Shown in pieces: positions 57,837-64,000 of a stretch of 64,000 bases of DNA. How positions within the stretch are numbered: position 1 is the first letter of the stretch; each line of letters starts with the position of its first letter. Source of the DNA: Glebionis coronaria. Taxonomy: Eukaryota > Streptophyta > Magnoliopsida > Asterales > Asteraceae. The notes under the pieces were generated by a model. That model did no database searches. It had not been told where the DNA came from and saw only the letters and a list, made by a program, of their open reading frames with translations. The DNA is taken from the NCBI GenBank assembly GCA_025667525.1, contig CM046874.1:281900880-281964879 (forward strand). Reading direction: 5' to 3'. The translations under genes and the position numbers were made by a program.

Positions 57837-60800
57837 TGTAAAATCCATGATTTTACCATAATTTTTATGTAATGAAATTTCACCTATTAATCCTAGAACA
57901 CATACTCACATGTGTATCCCTATAGGTTGAGTGTGAACTTGTTCATTTAGGTACTTATACCTTTACATTCACACTTGTTTTAAATAAGTTACATAGTTCA
58001 AACCTTGTACTTAAGACTAGGAGAACAAATGATAAAAATGTATAATCAATACTTGGCTATACACACAACACTATATCAAAGTTGGAAAAACATGCTACAT
58101 AGTGTATGTAGCCGTGTATGTATACAAGAGTGTATACCACAAACATGTTCTTAACCTCCTTGGACTAGCCCAAGACCTTACTCTTTATGTACTAGCCCAA
58201 CATGAGCCCAAGCCAAAGCCCATTACCCTCCTTTTTGGCTAGCTAGACATGGCACCCCATATGTGGAAGAAGAGGGGTTGTCTTGGTTTTGGAAAAGCCA
58301 ACACATGGCACAATAGTTCTTACCAAGGCGATCATGCCTTTTTGCCTTCACCCTTCTCTCCCTTTAAGCCGAAACACATACACATACATTCTCTCAACTC
58401 CTCATGCAACCAAATCTCATTCTCTCTTCATCTCTCTCTCTCTCTCTCAAATCATTCGGCATTAAGCCACAATAATCCAAAGTTTTTCATTAAATCCACC
58501 AAGATCTTTGTCTCATCTTTACTACAAATCATTGGTAGTATCATTCCCTTGGATTCACTATAAACAAACCCTAGCTAAGCCATCTAGGCCACGGCTTGAT
58601 TTATACATAGGGTTTTCTTCATCATTTTGAGTAGATCTCAAACCACCTTGTTCATCTAGATCATTTGTGGTACTTTTAGGCAAGAAAGGTATACACTACT
58701 TGTTCTTTCATTTCTTCATTCATGCATCATCATACATCTATAAACACAAGTAAGATAACATGTTAAAAATCAAGATTTGATGAAGCTATCACCATTATAG
58801 GTCACAGCTTATTTATAAAAATCATGTTCATGATTTATAAACCTTTTGATTAGGAACTTATGAGTGGTATATTATGTTTTAAACTTGATTTAAAAACTAT
58901 ATGAAACATTTTTAAATCAAAAAGTTACATGAGTTACAAATCTAGTCTTATGGGACTATGGTTAAACCAATAGCCATAGATCTCATAAAATGGATGTGTA
59001 TAACTTAAAAGTCTTGAAGACCATGACCTTAAAGGTCACGACATATATGATTAATGTTTATGTGAATCACGTGTTAAGTTTAAATGATGGAATATGAAAT
59101 GATACATGTTAAAATGACTATTAAAAATCACAAATACAACTTATGTGTGTAAATGTAGCCGTGGGATTACATAAGGTTTAAATGGATAAAATGTACATGC
59201 ATGTTATTATAAACCATAGATCTAGTGGCAAAGGCTAACTTGAATATGTTAAACATAAAACAAGATTATGGGAACCTTGGGAAGAGGCATATAGCCGTGA
59301 GCTATATGTGGTCTCCTTGGAAAAATAGTAACCTTGGAAACATACATGTAAACTAGATAATCATGATTGTATTTTAAATAATTACAAGACTTAGAAACTA
59401 GATATAGTGTTCATCTTGGGAGTACCAAGATCTAAAATATAGCCGTGAACTATATAAGAATGTACATGGATTTATGTTTGATTTTTAGGTCTAGACATAG
59501 TTTAGATCTTATTATGAACTTGTGATTTATTTTCTTGATGTGTACATAGTGAGATCTAATTTTGTAACACATATAAACTACATGCAACCCTAATATGGAA
59601 CTTGATCTATCATAATATGCTATGACTAATGTAGGCCGTGAGTTATAAGCACCTATTAGGGCTTATGACTTACCTGTAACCTTATGACACACATAGATCT
59701 AATTTGGTATAACCCACAAAATGAATTTTTAAGATTATTCATCTATTTAGATTGAAAACTAAATGGTGATAAGCTTAGTAAGCTTATATTAATACACTAA
59801 GTAAAAACTTATATAAAAATGAAAAGTAGTGTTAATGGACTATTTAAACCCATGAAAAATTAACCTAAAACTTAAATAGACCTAATAAGCCCATTTCATA
59901 AATTATAGAAATTTAAATGGACTTAAGATCACAATTAGGCCCATTTAACAAATTAAAGGACTTAAAAATGTATTTAGGCCCAATAAATGATTTAAAGACC
60001 CATTTAAATAAATTAGTGGACTTGAGATATATTTTAGCCAACTAAAATAGCCCATTAGATTATTAGCCCATTTAATGAGCCAATATAAAGTTTGAATGTA
60101 AAAATAAAAGTTTTTATATTAAAATATAATTTATAAAAACTTTTTGGATGAAAATGACAATTTATAAAACTTAAGGACTAAAACTGTAACTTATGAAACT
60201 TGTTTTGATAAACTAGTAAACACAAGGACTGAAAATGTAAATATCCAAAACTCTAGGGTTTAATAAATATTATCCGTGGCAAATTAAACCCTAGGCACCA
60301 TTTTGGGAAGTTTCTAAAAGTTATTTTGTCATTTTATAACCCTAAGGACTATTCTTGTAAATTGCCGAAACTTAAAGAAGCCCTAGGGCTGTTTTGTAAT
60401 TTTTATATAGTTACAAAACCTAGATAATACTAGGGGGACTAAATCTGCCATAAGCCTAAACTTAAACAAGCCCTAGGTACCAAATGAGTAATAATCCGAA
60501 AGTTACTTGTTTAAAAATATGGAGGGACTAGTTTTGCCACATTCCGAAACATTAACTAGCCCTAACTCTAAAAGCTATTTTAATTATGATAAAACATAAT
60601 TAAAAGTCTAGATCATGAGGATTAATGTATAAGCATAAGTTTGTGATAAATAAATTATTTTATAAATATTAAATAATTTATGAAAACATTAGAGTTAAAT
60701 AAAATAATATTTTTTTATGAAATATCTATTTATATTTGCCTTACAAAATAAATTGTATAAACAAGATGAATATGTACTATTAAAAACATATACTCATATA

Positions 60801-62026
60801 CTTTTAAGAAATAAATTATATGAACGCTAATTAAATTGAATGTTACTACATAAATATATTATAAGTAAAACCCCTTATGTTTACTTAAAAATAGAACTTG
60901 GTTATAAATTTAATTGGATGTTATTGATACAAGTACTAGAAACATGGATTAGTATTTTTAAGTGAAACGTTTTCTTTTATGATCACTAAATGTAAAACTT
61001 AATTGTAAGATTGAATGAGTATTAATACATGTATGCTAACTGATATTAGTAGTTAAACAGTTCATGTTTTCTTAGAAATGAAACTTATATAAATGAGTTT
61101 AAATGAATACTGATGCTACTTGAGCTACGGTTATTTAGATAAATACCATAGTATGAATAAACTGAATAAAATCCGTATAAGCATACATACATGTTCTTTG
61201 TACTATCTATTAAGACTGTAATATCTGATTAGGCATAACTTTGGTGTGAGCTTTAATTGGATATCCGTGTTAAAAAAGCAATTGCCTACTCCCAGGTGAG
61301 TTTACAGCCCCATTTAAACTTTGATAAAACTTCCCTTTTTGGGAAAGAAAATATGCAAACATATATTGGACACGTCTGGATTGTATAAACTGGATTATGA
61401 TTGCTTACTATTGAAACTGTTAAATTGTTGTAAATCGCCCGAATGTTATAAATAGATCTATTAGGGACTGACCATCCCCGTCTGGGTGAGTCATGCTCAC
61501 TGTGCCTTGGCCAGGACAACAGACGTATATCATGTTGGAACTGGAATGGGTGTCTTTCTGTAAGACACTACGTCCTCATCTGTTGAGGACTATGGGGTTA
61601 AGCTTCAGTTTCTAATAATAAACAAATGTTATTTACATTTTAGTAAGAATGCTTTGTGTATTATTGCTTCTATGATTATTATATGTCCAAACTAATTAAT
61701 TGTTATAATCTGTAAATTCACCAACTTTATGTTGATCCTGTTAGTATGTTTTGCACAAGAATATGAAGTTAGTACGTGGTATGTGCATGGTCTTCAACAT
61801 CTTAGAAGTCTACATCATAGGACTCGTCAAGGGTTCTATTTGGGAAACAAAAACAATCACCTATTGTCTTGTTTAAAAACAATTTTTATTTATTTGTTTG
61901 AATAAACATGTAATCTGTTTTGACTAACTTTTATCTTATGCTCTATGGACTATATGCTATCGATCCACCCTTGTGACGTCTCCGGGGATATTTTCCGCAT
62001 ATTTTGACCCTACCCGGGGTGTCACA
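57837..62026 (+). repeat. 5' LTR of element I (4.2 kb)
   Basis: Starts TGTAAAATCC and ends CGGGGTGTCACA before the primer site. A UTR-like CT-rich block lies at about 58390-58450, with a donor-like AAG|GTATAC at 58689, in the same setting as E's donor. The rest is AT-rich, with repeated plant-like words (AGCCCATT, AGCCGTGA). A 104-codon ORF at 58249-58563 is not supported. No partner LTR is in the window. Confidence 0.7.
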
Positions 62027-62031
62027 GGGAA

Positions 62032-62043
62032 TGGTATCAGAGC
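62032..62043 (+). other. Primer binding site of element I (initiator tRNA-Met)
   Basis: TGGTATCAGAGC, five bases after the LTR end; the match breaks off after 12 bases. Confidence 0.8.
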
Positions 62044-62553
62044 ATTAGTTATAGGGAACCAGATAAATTTTTAAATAAAATAAAAATAAAATGATTTTTC
62101 TTTTGTTTAAAACTGGACTATAACTTATAAAACTCTTTATGGGATTTTATTTTGGGACCGTCTTAGTTAAGCATATAGATCTTAGGGCATTTTATGCTAT
62201 GTGAACTAATTGTATATATATATGTTTACTACATTTGATTATTGATACTGTTTAGTAAGGTATTGCTATATGTCAGACGTGCTAAACTTAAAATTTTTTA
62301 CACTATATAGTAAAATGCTGAAATGCGAATATGAGTAATATTAAAATAAATTTCACACATACTAACTGATAAATGAACTACTTACATGATAGTACATATA
62401 TATGTATAAGTATAAATATTTGTAACCTTAAAACATTCTAATAATTGTTTAAGAATGGATATATTTTATAAAGCATGTAATCTCAATAATATTATTCTTT
62501 GTTTGTAAGCCTATACTCACTTCAAACTTAAAATGATATTATTTCAGAGCATC
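62044..62553 (+). other. Leader of element I
   Basis: AT-rich noncoding. It ends with TATTATTTCAG (62537-62547), a good splice acceptor six bases before the ORF start at 62554. Confidence 0.5.
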
Positions 62554-63408
62554 ATGACTCCGCCTACTGCATCTACGACTCATCTACCCAGAGTAGCTCC
62601 TGCTCTAGTTATCTGTTCATCCCCACGATCGACGCAGTGTGGATGGTTGTCAGCCTCAGATTCAGAGGATGACCCAGTCACCGAAGCTGTACTCCCAGAG
62701 GACCCATTTTCTATCTCAGCATCAGCCACACCGGCCCCAACCTCTATGGAGGAGGACCGGGTCCCTTCTAGCATACCATCTTCCATGCCTCTATCCTTTT
62801 CATCAAACTATTTCTCCGGACCCACGCCCGTCTCTACTTATGAGGTCGGGGAAGGCTCCGGGGCAGGACATGTTGATCCCATCCAGGCCCAGATCTCCGC
62901 ATTGGCTGCACGCCATGAGCGAGAGATATCCGACTTCCGCAGCCAGTTGACAGTCAGTCAACAGAGCCATGCCGTTATCTATGAGCGTATTGACACTCTT
63001 TTCCGCACTAGGAGGGAAGACTTCCAGACTGCTAAGGGCATCCAGGCTAGGACGGACGAGGTACTGAAATGGTTATTGGATGAGAACTACCGCCTCCACC
63101 AGCGCATCCAGGTCATGGAAGGTCTACAGCATCAGACCCATGCTGCCCTTGCTACTCAGGAGCAATCCTTGTCCATCTTCTTTGATCTCGCCAATGTCCG
63201 ACATGATGGGGTTACTGGGGAGATGGCTTATCTCCGAGGGGTCGTCGATAGGCTCCGGAACCAACTACTGTCTGCACTCCGTACGCTCAAGGAGACCCGA
63301 ACGACAGTTCGGACTTTGTGGAACACCAGGAGGAATTCTGCAGCCCTACCAGCTCCATCTACACCATCAGCCCCGACATCATCTAGTGGACCATCCAGGC
63401 AGGATTAG
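62554..63408 (+). CDS. Extra ORF upstream of gag in element I (284 aa, coiled coil)
   Basis: I chose MTPPTASTTHLP at 62554, just after a splice-acceptor-like site; an in-frame ATG at 62533 would add seven residues. The first about 110 residues are Pro/Ser/Thr-rich with acidic patches (DSEDDPVTE). Residues about 115-250 are rich in Glu, Arg, Leu and Gln with heptad-like spacing (LAARHEREISDFRSQL, YERIDTLFRTRREDF), suggesting a coiled coil. The tail is Ala/Pro/Ser-rich. No zinc knuckle, protease or polymerase motif is visible. GC content is well above the flanking DNA, as in real coding sequence. It lies between the primer site and gag. The function is unknown; E has no equivalent. Confidence 0.65.
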   Translation: MTPPTASTTHLPRVAPALVICSSPRSTQCGWLSASDSEDDPVTEAVLPEDPFSISASATPAPTSMEEDRVPSSIPSSMPLSFSSNYFSGPTPVSTYEVGEGSGAGHVDPIQAQISALAARHEREISDFRSQLTVSQQSHAVIYERIDTLFRTRREDFQTAKGIQARTDEVLKWLLDENYRLHQRIQVMEGLQHQTHAALATQEQSLSIFFDLANVRHDGVTGEMAYLRGVVDRLRNQLLSALRTLKETRTTVRTLWNTRRNSAALPAPSTPSAPTSSSGPSRQD

Positions 63409-63846
63409 CATAGACGTACTAGACTTCTTGTACGTCATGATAAGCTCACGGGTTGCATCCCGGCTATCATGACATAGGGCCTTTGTACTTTTATCTCTTG
63501 TTTAGCTTTTGTGATGTAATCCCGTACTTTATCTTTTCTTTCTTTTGGGACATGTAACTTTGGGATATGATGTTTTTAAAGACTGTGTGTATCATTACTT
63601 TGGATTAGGCTTGACCGGCCTATGACTTAGATTGTGTTATGCTAAGATGACTGTTAAATTTATCATGGAAATAACATGTAATCACTCTCTTTATTATATC
63701 TGCTGTGCAAAGTATTATATTATGAGATCTTAACAGGTTGCCCAAATTTGTTATGAAATCCGTGCATAAGTTTCTTTGTGCAAATAATATAAAAACTGTA
63801 CTAATGTTTGAACTAATAATTTCATTTTGTATATGGTTATAGACAA
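63409..63846 (+). other. Spacer between extra ORF and gag in element I
   Basis: Looks like a 3' UTR at first (TTTGTGATGTAATCCC, ACATGTAACTTTGGGATATG). It ends with TATATGGTTATAG (to 63842), a possible acceptor five bases before the gag ATG. Confidence 0.4.
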
Positions 63847-64000
63847 ATGGTGATTACGAGGTCAAATCCCAATAATGCAACCACTTCCAATGCCGACAAT
63901 GCTGAATCCCTAAAAGCTACACGAAATGTCACTACCGCGCAACTGCGGGAAATAATAAGTGAAGGCATCACAACAGCTATGGCAGCCAGAGGAGCTAACC
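63847..64000 (+). CDS. Start of gag (or gag-pol) of element I, partial
   Basis: The ATG opens MVITRSNPNNATTSNADN and reaches TAMAARGAN at the window edge, all open. The start and the Ala-rich helix resemble the E gag N-terminus (MVLTREQ, then [14 protein letters not shown]). The rest is outside the window. Confidence 0.7.
   Translation, partial: MVITRSNPNNATTSNADNAESLKATRNVTTAQLREIISEGITTAMAARGAN

Larger units (their letters stand above)
57837..64000 (+). mobile_element. Element I: Tekay-like LTR retrotransposon, truncated by the window end
   Basis: A 4190-bp LTR, an initiator-Met primer site, an extra ORF and a gag start. The LTR start TGTAAAATCCATG resembles E's TGTAAAACCCGCATG. Gag begins MVITRSN, compared with E's MVLTREQ. 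The pol part and 3' LTR lie beyond the window, so completeness is unknown. Confidence 0.75.

Noticed and set aside
58249..58563. 104-codon ORF in the LTR of I
   Set aside because: Overlaps a (TC)n UTR-like block, low complexity toward its end and no known motif.
62580..62786. Minus-strand ORF in I
   Set aside because: Shadow of the extra ORF on the plus strand.

Overview
The window is a block of nested plant LTR retrotransposons. No host gene, rRNA gene, tRNA gene, CRISPR array or bacterial-type operon was found. It is AT-rich nuclear DNA of a flowering plant, probably a eudicot. The retroelement repertoire reminded me of Asteraceae, but that is a weak impression. For this report I letter the elements A to I.

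Layout from left to right. H (1 to about 2990, +) is the end of an LTR, a tRNA-Asp primer site and a gag start. G (about 3000-3783 and 15593-16545, -) is a decayed Tat-lineage gag split by A. A (3789-15587, -) is a complete gag-protease element with 2.9-kb LTRs, TA...TA termini and target duplication CATTA. F (16546-17834 and 29257-29358, +) is a decayed gag of the same broad type as A, split by E. E (17835-29256, +) is a young, apparently intact Tekay-type chromovirus with two 3045-bp LTRs. D (29364-38410, -) is a gag-protease element with target duplication GTTAT. An LTR-like remnant lies at 38411-38855. B (38856-57498, -) is a Copia/SIRE-like non-autonomous element with target duplication AAGAT. 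It carries three decayed non-gag, non-pol genes. Its 5' LTR is split by C (47726-56764, +), a sister copy of D with target duplication GATGA. After a 338-bp flank comes I (57837 to the end, +), a Tekay-like element with a 4.2-kb LTR, an extra ORF before gag, and the gag start running off the window.

How the parts work together. Only E encodes everything needed for retrotransposition: gag, protease, reverse transcriptase, RNase H, integrase and chromodomain. A, C and D carry gag and an aspartic protease, followed by a conserved acidic/hydrophobic extension where reverse transcriptase and integrase would be expected. They would need enzymes supplied in trans. B has no gag or pol.

Main points for a second look: (1) the E gag-pol frame is closed by three short spliceosomal-type introns (85, 74 and 73 bp) whose removal gives one open frame of 1525 codons; (2) the U5 of C and D contains a 14-nt complement of the 5' end of tRNA-Asp, the tRNA whose 3' end matches their primer site; (3) B holds three genes with promoter-like upstream regions, each with a copy of a long GC-rich palindrome that also sits just upstream of its LTR TATA box, one copy showing a paired compensatory change; (4) the gag-protease elements share a C-terminal domain and a hairpin-plus-polypurine cassette across divergent families; (5) A has TA...TA ends rather than TG...CA. 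All coordinates were read by eye and no alignment or database search was run.
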